A DNA stretch of 32,841 nucleotides from Acidobacteriota bacterium (GTDB lineage: Bacteria; Acidobacteriota; Terriglobia; Terriglobales; Acidobacteriaceae): the NCBI GenBank assembly GCA_003225465.1, contig QIAH01000396.1, positions 1-32,841 on the forward strand. The letters are read 5' to 3'. The position numbers and the translations under genes were made by a program. Each line of letters opens with the position of its first letter. Positions within the stretch are counted from its first letter, which is position 1. Under the pieces are notes generated by a model. It saw nothing but the letters and a program-made list of their open reading frames with translations, was not told where the DNA came from and did no database searches. Positions 1 to 8,183 of this stretch are shown here, piece by piece.

Positions 1-2
1 TG

Positions 3-1166
3 GAGTTGCAGCGACGCATGCACGAAATCGATCCGGAACTGATCGTCATTATGATGACGGGCTACGCCTCGGTCGAAACCGCGGTTACCGCTCTGAAGAA
101 CGGAGCCTACGACTATGTCACCAAGCCGCTCGATCCGGATGAGATCGCGCATCTGGTGAGGAAAGCGCTCGCGCACAAAAGAACCGAGCAGGAGAACGTC
201 CGGCTGCGGGAGACGGTCGCCGAGGTTGCCAGACCCGAGGATATCGTGGGCGAGAGCACGATCATGCAGCGGGTCTTCGATGCGATTGAAACCGTAGGCC
301 CAACCGATGCCACGGTGCTTATCACTGGAGAAAGCGGGACTGGCAAAGAACTGGTGGCACGAGCCATCCATCATGCCAGCCCACGTAAGTTCCATCCCTT
401 GGTGGTGATTCACTGCGGCGCGCTCACTGAGACGCTGCTCGAGAGCGAGTTGTTCGGCCACGAAAAGGGTGCCTTTACCGGAGCGCAATACCGCAAGAAA
501 GGCAAATTCGAGATTGCCGAAGGCGGAACCGTGTTTCTGGATGAAATCGGCGATATCAGTCTGAAGACGCAGACCGACCTGCTGCGCGTATTGCAGGAAC
601 GCGAGATCGTTCGCGTCGGCGGCAACCAATCGATCAAGGTCGACTTCCGTTGTGTGGCGGCCACGAACAAGGACCTCGAAAAAGCCATCGAAGACGGCAA
701 GTTCCGGCCCGACTTGTTTTACCGGCTGAATGTGTTCCGGATCGAGCTGCCGCCCCTGAGGGAGCGCCGCGAGGACATCCCCATGCTGGTGAATCACTTC
801 GTGCGGAAATTCTCGCTGCAGATGAATAGGAAAATTACCCGCGTTTCTCCGGGAGCCATGAACCTGCTGCAGCAGCAAACCTGGGCCGGCAACGTGCGCG
901 AACTTGAAAATGCAGTTGAGCGGTCCATGGTGGTGGCACAGGAGCCGGAGATTCGAGAATCCGATTTCGTCTTTAAGGCGATCCTGGTTCCCAACGGCGG
1001 CCCCAAGAGCCTGGATGAGATTGAGAGGGCGCATATCCTTCGAACGCTCGAGTCGGTCGGCTGGAATCAAACGCGGGCGGCCGAGATCCTCAGCATCGAC
1101 CGGGTCACGCTGCACCACAAGCTCAAGAGATACGGCTGGAGCAAACCGACCCTCCAATCGCGATGA
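3..1166 (+). CDS. Sigma-54-dependent NtrC-family response regulator (5' partial)
   Basis: A transcription activator of sigma-54 promoters, controlled by phosphorylation of an N-terminal receiver domain. The window opens inside the receiver: what remains is its second half, with the MMTGY beta-strand and the conserved lysine in YVTKPLD. The phospho-acceptor aspartate lies upstream of the window. The AAA+ domain follows, numbered from the TTG at 6: Walker A GESGTGKE near residue 108, the sigma-54 contact loop GAFTGA near 155, and Walker B with VFLDEIGD near 178. A Fis-type helix-turn-helix ends the protein (NQTRAAEILSIDRVTLHHKL). The reading frame is open to the left edge, so the TTG at 6 is not the real start. 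The last codon overlaps the next gene as ATGA, so the protease downstream is probably made in step with the regulator. The partner histidine kinase is not visible. Confidence 0.93.
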   Translation, partial: ELQRRMHEIDPELIVIMMTGYASVETAVTALKNGAYDYVTKPLDPDEIAHLVRKALAHKRTEQENVRLRETVAEVARPEDIVGESTIMQRVFDAIETVGPTDATVLITGESGTGKELVARAIHHASPRKFHPLVVIHCGALTETLLESELFGHEKGAFTGAQYRKKGKFEIAEGGTVFLDEIGDISLKTQTDLLRVLQEREIVRVGGNQSIKVDFRCVAATNKDLEKAIEDGKFRPDLFYRLNVFRIELPPLRERREDIPMLVNHFVRKFSLQMNRKITRVSPGAMNLLQQQTWAGNVRELENAVERSMVVAQEPEIRESDFVFKAILVPNGGPKSLDEIERAHILRTLESVGWNQTRAAEILSIDRVTLHHKLKRYGWSKPTLQSR

Positions 1167-1690
1167 AGCTGCTGCAATTGCTGCCGATCGGAAACTTCGA
1201 CGGTGGGCTGTTGCGGGAATTGGCTCCCCTGATGGCGAATCTTTTCCGCATCCCCACCGAGGTGCTGGCGGTGCGCCTGGACCCGGAGTTTGCGTACCAT
1301 GGCGAAAGACAACAGTTCCACTCATCCGAGATCCTGCAGGCCATGCAACGCTACGTGGAACCAGATTCCTGGCGCGTGCTGGGCCTCACGAGCGTGGATT
1401 TGTATATACCCATTCTGACGTTTGTGTTCGGCGAGGCCCAGATTGGCGGACCTTGCGGTGTGGTTTCCATCCACCGGTTGCGCCAGGAGTTCTATGGGCT
1501 GCCGCCCGACCTCGATCTCCTGCGCCAACGTCTGGCGAAAGAAGCTGTGCATGAGGTCGGACACACTCTCGACCTTACCCATTGCGAAGACTATCAATGC
1601 GCGATGGCGCCCTCGCATGCGGTCGAGTGGATCGATCTGAAGGAAAGCGCGCTGTGCGAGGCATGTCAGGCGCGGATATTTGTGGGGTAA
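1163..1690 (+). CDS. Archaemetzincin-family zinc metalloprotease
   Basis: A predicted cytosolic zinc peptidase of the archaemetzincin family (175 aa, full length for the small prokaryotic type; no signal peptide). The catalytic motif is clear: H130-E131, H134 and H140 as zinc ligands with E131 as the base. It is followed by C141, C146, M148 and a terminal C165-x2-C168 pair, which form the structural zinc site typical of this family. One deviation is visible: the motif reads HEVGHTLDLTH, so the glycine normally found in HExxHxxGxxH is Asp137. The Met-to-Cys spacing is 16 residues against the roughly 17 of the published family pattern. Physiological substrates of prokaryotic members are not established. 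It overlaps the sigma-54 regulator by 4 nt (ATGA), which suggests co-transcription. Family call is firm; function is open. Confidence 0.85.
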   Translation: MKLLQLLPIGNFDGGLLRELAPLMANLFRIPTEVLAVRLDPEFAYHGERQQFHSSEILQAMQRYVEPDSWRVLGLTSVDLYIPILTFVFGEAQIGGPCGVVSIHRLRQEFYGLPPDLDLLRQRLAKEAVHEVGHTLDLTHCEDYQCAMAPSHAVEWIDLKESALCEACQARIFVG

Positions 1691-1856
1691 CCTTGCATTC
1701 GTCGCAATGCCTACCGTTGCGCCGGCGACGATTTTTCGGCAGTCATGCTGATCGTTCGTCGTTTCTTACGTTTCCCGATTCATGCAGAATCCCCACACGC
1801 AGTTAGTTGACCCATTGTTTTCAGCGCACATCGTAGCCAACCGCACTCGTCGAAGC

Positions 1857-1873
1857 TCGGCACGCGACGTGCA
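1857..1873 (+). promoter_or_regulatory. Possible sigma-54 promoter ahead of the Cys-rich pair
   Basis: The stretch TCGGCACGCGACGTGCA has GG and GC separated by 10 nt and agrees with the -24/-12 consensus TGGCACG-N4-TTGCA except for two bases. A start about 12 nt downstream would give a leader of roughly 50 nt for the gene at 1937. The same bases form a short inverted repeat (GCACG-CGA-CGTGC), so it could instead be an operator or chance. The adjacent sigma-54 activator makes the idea more attractive. Inference only. Confidence 0.28.
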
Positions 1874-1936
1874 CAAACTCTGTCTTTCAGCTCTTGAGAA
1901 GACTCGAACGAAGTCTGCTCATGAAGGACAGTCGTC

Positions 1937-2281
1937 ATGCTGTACAAATGCGCGAACGAGGCTTGCAACACACCCTTCCGGCGCTTGCGGGAGGGGAAAC
2001 TGTTTCAGGTTGAGACCGAATACTTTCCTGGACGAAGACCTGTTTCAAACATGCAGCGCAAGGCGCGGCCGGCTCGTCGCATCGAGCACTACTGGCTCTG
2101 TGATGCTTGCTCCCCGTTTGTCACGCTTACCTTCGACCGCCAGCGGGGTGTGATTACCGTTCCCTTGGCGGATGGATCCGGAATGAAGACGGTCAAACTC
2201 GTATCGATGGACGGGGCTCCGTCGGCGGTAGGATTCGATGATTCCTCCCGTCAACCTGCGCTGCACGAGGTGCAGAAATGA
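1937..2281 (+). CDS. Small Cys4 zinc-ribbon-like protein, function unknown
   Basis: A 114-residue soluble protein with two cysteine pairs: C5-x4-C10 at the very N-terminus (KCANEAC) and a C-x2-C pair (LCDAC) near residue 75. Together they could make one zinc knuckle. I recognise this N-terminal pattern from small proteins in Acidobacteria but know no function. The start is supported by AAGGA 8 nt upstream of the ATG. The stop overlaps the next start as ATGA, so the two genes are coupled. The 246 bp upstream (1691-1936) carries no gene, only the weak sigma-54-like site noted separately. Possible roles (DNA binding or a protein adaptor) are guesses. Confidence 0.7.
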   Translation: MLYKCANEACNTPFRRLREGKLFQVETEYFPGRRPVSNMQRKARPARRIEHYWLCDACSPFVTLTFDRQRGVITVPLADGSGMKTVKLVSMDGAPSAVGFDDSSRQPALHEVQK

Positions 2282-2775
2282 CGGACCGAGAACCAGTGTT
2301 CTGCACAATTTGTCTCACGGCTGGAAAGAACGACGAGCAGTGGTTTCTGTTGGTCGAGAACCGTTGGACGGACCGGCTGAAAATTCTAAGCTGGCATGAC
2401 GAGTTGGCTTCCAATCCTGGATTTCACGCGGCCTGTTGCGCCGCCCACGTGCAACAGCTTGTGATCCACTGGATGACCACCGGAACCCTCGATTATCCGT
2501 TTGCCCGCACCAAAGATTGCGCCCACGGCCCGGTGAGCCAGAGGCCTGCGCATCGGTCGTCCATCAAGCAAGAGCCCGACATCAGCGGCGCAGAAGTGCT
2601 GGGAGAGCTAGCTGTTCATCGCGAAAGCATCGACAGAATTCTGGTCGAGAGCCCGGCTTCTCTAGGTGCCATGCTCTCTGCGTTACAGGCTGCATTACCC
2701 GAGCAGGTCGATCGTTCCGAAATCGCCGAGCAGGAAAACCCGGAGTGTGACGCCTACGCTTTGACGGAGGTTTAG
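2278..2775 (+). CDS. Small Cys/His-rich protein coupled to the zinc-ribbon gene
   Basis: A 165-residue protein of unknown function. The N-terminal half has a CTIC pair (C9, C12) and a second cluster CCAAH (C53, C54, H57), enough ligands for one zinc site. The C-terminal half (from about residue 90) is low in hydrophobics and looks like a helical or disordered tail. There is no signal peptide. It begins inside the stop codon of the preceding Cys4 protein (ATGA overlap), so the pair is one transcription and translation unit. It ends 23 bp from the convergent DUF2252 gene, with no recognisable terminator in that gap. The coupled arrangement suggests that the two proteins act together, but nothing in the sequence says on what. 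Confidence 0.65.
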   Translation: MTDREPVFCTICLTAGKNDEQWFLLVENRWTDRLKILSWHDELASNPGFHAACCAAHVQQLVIHWMTTGTLDYPFARTKDCAHGPVSQRPAHRSSIKQEPDISGAEVLGELAVHRESIDRILVESPASLGAMLSALQAALPEQVDRSEIAEQENPECDAYALTEV

Positions 2776-2798
2776 CTCTTCCGACTAACAGGCCGAAG

Positions 2799-3887
2799 CT
2801 ATCCGTCGACGCGGGCCTTCCGCCAAGCTTGCCAATCTTCATTGACGGCGGCCACCATTTCCCGAGCGGCGGCATACAGCCAATTCGGCTTCTGGTTTTT
2901 GAGGTGCTTGCGGATTTCCCTGGCGGCGTTGCGATTCCCTAGATGGATATTCGCTGTTTCCCATCCCATGGAGAAAAGCAGACGGCACTCGTCGCGGTTC
3001 TTGGGGAGTACGGCGAGTTCGATACGCGAACAGTGCGGGGAGAGGCGCCGGACAATCCAGCGGCCACGCAGTTGAACGAACGGATCCGGACAACGTACCG
3101 CCCGCGATAAGACTGCCTGGTACCAGAGCTCAACCGGACCGGGAAGATCGTAGGCCCAATATACCGAGGAGGGCACGAGCATCTTGGCTTCGCGCGCGAT
3201 CCGGCCACCATGGAATTCGGCTACGGCAACGAAGCGCTGATGCCCAAGGCTACCCAATCCTGCTACCCGGCGAGCGAGACGATATTGCAGGTGCGAATCG
3301 GGCAGCAGGTGTTCGACCGCCTCACGAGCGGTGGGAGAGATCTCCCCCCGGACAGAAGGCAGAGTGTCCATCTTCGTCCAAAACCGATCTGGGTCGCGCA
3401 ATTCGTTCAGGGCGATCAAGCGCAGCCATTTGTAACCCTCCTCCAGCACGAAAGGCCTTCCGCTTTCCGTTAGAGACTTGGTATAGCCATCAAGAATTTC
3501 CGCGCATGCATCCTTCCCAGACGCCGCAAGATGACTGTCCGTGATCGCCAGCAGCGCACTGCTTGCCAGGCGCACCAGGTCGTTCGTGTAAGGAAAGGTC
3601 GCAGCTTCATCAAAGTCGTTCACGCCCCAGATGAGACGCCCTTCCACATCCCGCCAGGTGCCGAAGTTTTCGATGTGCAGGTCGCCTACGGAAAGAATCT
3701 GGGGAGCCTTATTTGCGGCCGGACACACATCCGGCCAGATCTGCACCCAGCGGTAGAACGTGGCGCGCAGAAAGGGAAACACCGCTTCCGCCATCCGTTT
3801 GTGCTTCAGGCGCAGATCCGCCTCGACCACCGTGGTATGCGACTTGAGCCAATCCTCGTAACGAGATGTGGCCTTGACGATATTCAT
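2799..3887 (-). CDS. DUF2252 family protein
   Basis: A 362-residue protein of the DUF2252 family, which has a kinase-like fold signature but no settled function. The family core is plain: VGDLHIENFG, then VNDFDEA and the downstream TNDLVRLASS, equivalent to a phosphotransferase catalytic loop (D-H-x-x-N) and metal-binding Asp. It has no signal peptide or membrane segments. The open frame extends to 4088, but that extra 67-residue stretch translates part of a dispersed intergenic repeat (4022-4071) and reads unlike a protein, so I start at the ATG at 3887 (MNIVKATSRYEDWL), where family-like sequence begins. The Shine-Dalgarno is weak at this start. It is convergent with the Cys-rich pair and lies downstream of the ftsK terminator, so it probably has its own promoter. 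Confidence 0.82.
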   Translation of the reverse strand: MNIVKATSRYEDWLKSHTTVVEADLRLKHKRMAEAVFPFLRATFYRWVQIWPDVCPAANKAPQILSVGDLHIENFGTWRDVEGRLIWGVNDFDEAATFPYTNDLVRLASSALLAITDSHLAASGKDACAEILDGYTKSLTESGRPFVLEEGYKWLRLIALNELRDPDRFWTKMDTLPSVRGEISPTAREAVEHLLPDSHLQYRLARRVAGLGSLGHQRFVAVAEFHGGRIAREAKMLVPSSVYWAYDLPGPVELWYQAVLSRAVRCPDPFVQLRGRWIVRRLSPHCSRIELAVLPKNRDECRLLFSMGWETANIHLGNRNAAREIRKHLKNQKPNWLYAAAREMVAAVNEDWQAWRKARVDG

Positions 3888-4021
3888 CGAGGTGCGGGAA
3901 TGAACGATAGTGCCCTGGAAATGGGATGTCAATGCGAGGAATACGCCCGTCGCCTCGTTCTCAAGTTCGAGATTTCCATGAGGCTGTGGGTGGCCGGGGA
4001 AAGTGCAAAGAGGAGCACAGT

Positions 4022-4071
4022 GGTTCTCGGCGTCCTCTGCGGCCGTTCTCTGCGCTCTAAGATTTTCCTGA
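4022..4071. repeat. Dispersed repeat copy 1 (CTCGGCGTCCTCTGCGG type)
   Basis: The first 21 bases (4022-4042) recur identically at 17210-17230, and a diverged copy is at 27644-27695. The right part (CTCTGCG then AAGATTTTC at 4059-4067) is shared with the 27.6 kb copy. It lies between the end of ftsK and the start of the DUF2252 gene. Confidence 0.75.
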
Positions 4072-4099
4072 GGGTAGACGATTCCCAATCGTCACCAAA

Positions 4100-4127
4100 C
4101 GAAAAAGGCGACCTCAAAAGCCGCCTT
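4100..4127 (-). terminator. Intrinsic terminator of ftsK
   Basis: On the minus strand an AAGGCG/CGCCTT stem (6 bp, 11-nt loop) runs directly into TTTTTCGTTT. It is placed about 30 nt after the ftsK stop codon, the expected position for a rho-independent terminator. Confidence 0.75.
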
Positions 4128-4157
4128 CACAAGACTTTCATCGGGGTGAGTCGGCCC

Positions 4158-6590
4158 CTACCGCATCGACTCCTCCACTTCGGAAATCCAATCCGGCCGT
4201 TTCAGCACCTCGCGCGGCTTAGGACCATCCGCCGCACCCACGATTCCATCCCGCTCCATCAAGTCGATCAAGTGCGCCGCCCGCCCGTATCCGATGCGCA
4301 ACCGTCGTTGCAGCAGGGAAGTGGAAGCCTTTCCAAACTCGACCACCAGCCGCACCGCATCGTTGTAGAGGGGATCGTTCTCCAATTCGCCGTCGGGCCC
4401 TTCGCCGCCCGCGTCCCCGGCCTCGCGCTCCTCCCGCGGAGCCTGTAGGAAGTCCTCCACATACTGTGCGGCCGCCTGCGACCGCCAGAACTCCACCACG
4501 GCCGCAATTTCCTTCTCCGTCACCAGCGGTGCATGCAGGCGGTGCACACGCGCCGACCCCGAAGGCAAATAAAGCATGTCGCCGCGCCCGAGCAGGGCCT
4601 CAGCGCCGTTGGAATCCAAAATCGTTCGCGAATCAACCTTGGTCGCAACCCGGAACGAAATCCTCGCAGGGAAGTTCGCCTTGATGAGCCCCGTGATCAC
4701 ATCCACGGAAGGCCGCTGCGTCGCCAGCACCAGGTGAATGCCGACCGCGCGCGCCATCTGCGCCAGCCGCGTCACCGACTCCTCCACGTTCCCCGCATCC
4801 AGCATCATCAGGTCGGCCAGTTCATCGATGATGATCACGATGTAGGGGATCGGCCGCTCCTCGGAATCCTCGCCAAACAGGCTGGGCGTGCCGTCTTCCT
4901 CGAAAAGCTTGTTGTACTGATCGATATTCCGCACGCCCTTCTCGGCGAGCAATTTCAGCCGCCGCTCCATCTCCCGCACGGCATTGCGCAGCGCGTTAGA
5001 GGCCAGCTTCGGCTCGGTAATGATAGGCGTAAACAGGTGCGGAACTCCTTCGTAGTTGCCCAACTCCAGCCGCTTCGGGTCAACCAGGATCAAGCGCACC
5101 TGGTCCGGCGTCGCCTTGTACAGGATCGACATGATGAAAGCATTGATGGCGACCGACTTGCCCGTGCCCGTGGAGCCAGCAATCAGCAGGTGCGGCATGG
5201 TCGCGAGATCGGCTACTGCGATCCGTCCATTGATGTCTTTCCCCAGCCCAAGCGTCAGTTTCGACCTCGAGCCGATGAATTCCGTCGACTCGATATTCTC
5301 GCGCAGCCAGATAATTTCCCGATCGCGATTGGGCACCTGAATGCCCACGGTCGATTTGCCCGCCATGCGCTCCACCAGGATGCTTTCGGCCTTGAGCGCG
5401 AGGCAGAGATCTTCGGTGAGATTCGTGATCCGGCTGTATTTGACGCCCGCTTCGGGCTTGTACTCGAAGGTCGTGACCACGGGCCCCGGATTGATTTGGG
5501 TGACCTGTCCATGCACATCGAACTCGGCGTACTTTTCCGTGAGAACCTGCGCCAGAATCTTCAGCTCATCGGCGTCCACGGACTGCGCCCCGTCCGGCCT
5601 ATGCAGCAGGCTGCTGGGCGGAAGCTTGTACCCCCCCGCTATGCGCGGCATGATTGTCTTGTGCTTTTGAGCGCTGTCGGCCCGCTCCGAAACTTCGGGT
5701 ACGAGAACGCCCGATTCCGCCCGAGGCACGGTGGCAGAGGAATTCTCCGAAGCAGCCGTGACGGCGGCGGCAACCGTCTCGCGCGACGGCTCTTCCTCGG
5801 GAGCACCCATCATTCGATCAATCCCAGTGCGCACCGGGGCAGATGATCCGGAACCCTGTGATCGCGCCGCCCGCGGTTCTACGACGGGCGCTGCCCGTCC
5901 CGGCACCAATTGCGCCGTAACCACAGGTTTGCTGGCCCGGCGCTTCTCCAGTTCCCGCTGCATCTTGCGCTTCGCCCGCTCCTCGCGCCAATCACGCCAG
6001 CGGTCGCGCAGCGCAAACGCAAACGCGAACCGCGTCGGAATCCACACTTGCACGCTCGAAAACGAGAACGCGGTCGACAAGTAGAGCGCCACCGCGAGCA
6101 CGGTCGCGCACACGATGTACGCCCCCGCCAGATTCAGGTAATGGATCAGGAAATCGCCCACCACGCGCCCGACCAAGCCTTCCATCGGAATGACGTGCAT
6201 CCAGCGCACGTGCCCGGGAAGCAGGGCCAGGAATGCCGGAACGAAGGTCATCAGCCAGATCGCGCCCAGTGTCTTCGCCATCGGCGATTGGACCCTGCGC
6301 GAGCGGAACCAGCGCGCGCCCAGCACTGCCGCAAACACAGGAACCAGGAAGGCGCCGATCCCAAAAGCCTGCAGGCACAAGTCAGAAATCACGGCCCCAA
6401 CGATGCCGATCCAGTTGCGGGCTCCGCGGGCGGTCGTCAGCACCGAGGCGCTGTTGAACGACGGGTCGAGGGCGGAATAGGACGCGAGCGCGAGGAAAAG
6501 GAGGAGCGCGGAGACGATCAGCAGGAATCCGACCAGCTCATTGAGCCGTCGGTTGCTGGTCGGGTTGAAGATGCGCGAGAAAGTCTTCAT
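4158..6590 (-). CDS. ftsK: DNA translocase FtsK/SpoIIIE
   Basis: A membrane-anchored ATPase that pumps chromosomal DNA through the division septum and helps resolve chromosome dimers. At 810 aa it is the compact form. The N-terminal 180 residues contain about four hydrophobic segments, then come a basic helix and an Ala/Pro/Glu-rich linker (about 215-330). The motor follows, with Walker A GSTGTGKS near 470 and Walker B IIIIDELAD near 585. The C-terminal winged-helix gamma domain (about 733-800, with LLQRRLRIGYGRAA) reads KOPS-type skewed octamers in characterised FtsK. The frame is intact. It is transcribed after uppP, 307 bp apart, and ends in a good intrinsic terminator. No strong Shine-Dalgarno is seen before the ATG. 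Confidence 0.96.
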   Translation of the reverse strand: MKTFSRIFNPTSNRRLNELVGFLLIVSALLLFLALASYSALDPSFNSASVLTTARGARNWIGIVGAVISDLCLQAFGIGAFLVPVFAAVLGARWFRSRRVQSPMAKTLGAIWLMTFVPAFLALLPGHVRWMHVIPMEGLVGRVVGDFLIHYLNLAGAYIVCATVLAVALYLSTAFSFSSVQVWIPTRFAFAFALRDRWRDWREERAKRKMQRELEKRRASKPVVTAQLVPGRAAPVVEPRAARSQGSGSSAPVRTGIDRMMGAPEEEPSRETVAAAVTAASENSSATVPRAESGVLVPEVSERADSAQKHKTIMPRIAGGYKLPPSSLLHRPDGAQSVDADELKILAQVLTEKYAEFDVHGQVTQINPGPVVTTFEYKPEAGVKYSRITNLTEDLCLALKAESILVERMAGKSTVGIQVPNRDREIIWLRENIESTEFIGSRSKLTLGLGKDINGRIAVADLATMPHLLIAGSTGTGKSVAINAFIMSILYKATPDQVRLILVDPKRLELGNYEGVPHLFTPIITEPKLASNALRNAVREMERRLKLLAEKGVRNIDQYNKLFEEDGTPSLFGEDSEERPIPYIVIIIDELADLMMLDAGNVEESVTRLAQMARAVGIHLVLATQRPSVDVITGLIKANFPARISFRVATKVDSRTILDSNGAEALLGRGDMLYLPSGSARVHRLHAPLVTEKEIAAVVEFWRSQAAAQYVEDFLQAPREEREAGDAGGEGPDGELENDPLYNDAVRLVVEFGKASTSLLQRRLRIGYGRAAHLIDLMERDGIVGAADGPKPREVLKRPDWISEVEESMR

Positions 6591-6783
6591 GAAGGCGTAT
6601 TCCGCACCACTGGCCCCGTTCAGACCATCCGTGACCAGTGACCGAAGCGCGCCAGAGCCTATCGATTATGCCAAGAAACCGGCCCCGCCGACAATGGAGG
6701 AATACGCTGCGCCGTATCGACCTAGCTTCAGGGCGAAGGGGAGGCAAATGCACAGACCGGATACGTACGTGGCCTCATAGACT

Positions 6784-6818
6784 TAGGTAGCAGGTCTCAG
6801 GTGTCAGGTCTTGGTCGT
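6784..6818. repeat. Heptad-period tandem repeat (CAGGTCT type)
   Basis: Five consecutive 7-nt words: TAGGTAG, CAGGTCT, CAGGTGT, CAGGTCT, TGGTCGT. It lies about 80 nt beyond the uppP stop on the transcribed strand. A related word (CCTGACA, the reverse complement of TGTCAGG) opens the array at 26795. Confidence 0.7.
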
Positions 6819-6837
6819 GTGTGGAGCGAGGGGCGTC

Positions 6838-6858
6838 CTCGCCCGTCGATTCGGCGAG
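6838..6858. repeat. Short hairpin CTCGCC/GGCGAG
   Basis: A 6-bp perfect stem with a 9-nt loop, 40 nt past the uppP stop on its coding strand. There is no T-run, so it is not a typical intrinsic terminator. Confidence 0.5.
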
Positions 6859-6897
6859 AGCCGAATGAAAGCCTGACACGTCCCGCCGCCATGTTCC

Positions 6898-7791
6898 CTA
6901 TCCCGCCAGCCTCGCCGCAAACACCAGCACCACGATGCCGATCACGATCCGATACACCGCGAACGGCGCAAAGCCGCGTTTCCGCACCCACGCCATAAAC
7001 CAGGCGACACTCGCGTAAGCAACCAGAAAGGAAACCACAAATCCAATCGCCAGAATGATCCATTGTTGGGGCGTCAACTGCGAAACCCCAATCGGATTCT
7101 CCCCCTTCCCCCGTAGCGACTTCAGCAGGGTGTAACCCGTCGCCACGACCATGGTCGGAATCGATAAGAAGAACGAGAATTCCAGCGCGGATGCTCGCGA
7201 CATTCCCGCCAATTGTCCCGCCGCAATCGTCGCCATCGATCGCGATGTCCCCGGAAACACCGCCGACAGGATCTGGCACGCTCCAATCCAGATGGACTGA
7301 CCCAGGCTCATATCCTCCATGCGCCAGATGCGAATCGGGCTGCCGGAGGCGCCCGGCCCCGCCTTCTCCCAGATCGCGTTGCGCGCATCCACCACCCACA
7401 TCACAATCCCACCTAGAAGCAGGGCGGTTCCCATGGCGTACAAGCTCTCCAGATTCTTGCCAATCACCTTGGTAAGCAGATACGAGGGAATGGCCGTCAC
7501 CACGAACGCAACCGCTGTGAGCCCCAAAGGATGCGTCAAAACCGTGCGATCGCCGCGTTCACCCCGCGGGAAAGTCGACAGGAACTTCGCGATGCGGTCG
7601 CGGAAATATACCGGCAGGCAGAGAATCGCGCCTAATTGAATGACGATCGAGTACATCTTCCAATAGCCATCGGAGAGAGAAACATGCAGCAAACTCTCCG
7701 CAATTCGCAGATGCGCGGTAGAACTCACAGGCAAGAACTCTGTCAAACCTTCCACGATACCCAGCACGACCGACAGCAAGTAATCGTTCAA
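6898..7791 (-). CDS. uppP: Undecaprenyl-diphosphatase UppP (BacA)
   Basis: An integral membrane phosphatase that recycles undecaprenyl pyrophosphate to the monophosphate carrier for peptidoglycan and other envelope polymers. Its overproduction gives bacitracin resistance in other bacteria. At 297 aa it is full length with several hydrophobic helices. Both active-site motifs are present: EGLTEFLPVSSTAH at 14-27 and FPGTSRS near 180. The start codon is TTG at 7791, backed by a strong GGAGG 4 nt upstream. That GGAGG sits in the loop of a small GCTTC/GAAGC hairpin (7792-7811), which might modulate initiation. It lies upstream of ftsK in the same direction, so envelope synthesis and division genes are neighbours. 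Confidence 0.96.
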   Translation of the reverse strand: MNDYLLSVVLGIVEGLTEFLPVSSTAHLRIAESLLHVSLSDGYWKMYSIVIQLGAILCLPVYFRDRIAKFLSTFPRGERGDRTVLTHPLGLTAVAFVVTAIPSYLLTKVIGKNLESLYAMGTALLLGGIVMWVVDARNAIWEKAGPGASGSPIRIWRMEDMSLGQSIWIGACQILSAVFPGTSRSMATIAAGQLAGMSRASALEFSFFLSIPTMVVATGYTLLKSLRGKGENPIGVSQLTPQQWIILAIGFVVSFLVAYASVAWFMAWVRKRGFAPFAVYRIVIGIVVLVFAARLAG

Positions 7792-7864
7792 GCTTCCTCC
7801 AGATAAGAAGCATTAGTATCCCAGACATCTATGGGTTAGCCAGATTGTGAAGTTGGGTACGGAG

Positions 7865-7996
7865 CAGGCTCGAGCAATCAGGCTCTAGCAATCAGGGTCC
7901 AGGCTCTAGCAACCAGGCTCTGCAACCAGGCTCCAGGCTCTAGCAACCAGGCTCTAGCAACCAGACTTTAGCAACCAGACTTTAGCAACCAGGCTC
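7865..7996. repeat. Long heptad array, alternating CAGGCTC and TAGCAAC
   Basis: Nineteen consecutive words, built mainly from CAGGCTC and TAGCAAC with variants (GAGCAAT, TAGCAAT, CAGGGTC, CAGACTT). All are 7 nt except one 6-nt word (TGCAAC, 7921-7926). There are no unique spacers, so it is not CRISPR. The reverse-complement words form the arrays at 8184-8218 and 9454-9502. The array lies about 70 nt upstream of the uppP start. Confidence 0.92.
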
Positions 7997-8183
7997 TCGG
8001 ATCTGGCAAGCACGCGTTTAAATTCTGTGCTGGAGGCTCCAAGCGGATGGGAGTTCTTGGATTTTGCTCTCCTGTCGGAAATCTAATTCAGCTGCGGGAT
8101 TTGAGCTAAAAGAAGTCGCAAGCATAAAAATGTCTCGTAAGCTCAGGACGTCAATCCGATAAGTCGACTGAAATCGCACCAGC
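7997..8183. other. Unique spacer between two inverted heptad arrays
   Basis: Non-repetitive and AT-richer than its surroundings, with no open frame of note. It is framed by the array at 7865-7996 and its inverted partner at 8184-8218. No promoter could be assigned. Confidence 0.5.

Larger units (their letters stand above)
6591..6897. other. Spacer between uppP and ftsK; repeats only
   Basis: No gene is supported here. Short frames exist on both strands but have no protein-like composition or ribosome site. The right half holds a heptad-period repeat (6784-6818) and a CTCGCC/GGCGAG hairpin (6838-6858). The ftsK promoter should lie in the left half, but no convincing -10/-35 pair was found. 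Confidence 0.6.

Noticed and set aside
3888-4088. 67-residue N-terminal extension of the DUF2252 protein
   Set aside because: The stretch translates a dispersed intergenic repeat and lacks family-like sequence; start placed at 3887.
4533-5846. 437-codon plus-strand open frame opposite ftsK
   Set aside because: Arg/His/Gln-rich shadow of a GC-rich conserved gene; it has no ribosome site or recognisable domain, and ftsK on the other strand is certain.
7865-7996. Possible CRISPR array
   Set aside because: Units are contiguous 7-nt words with no unique spacers and no cas genes nearby.
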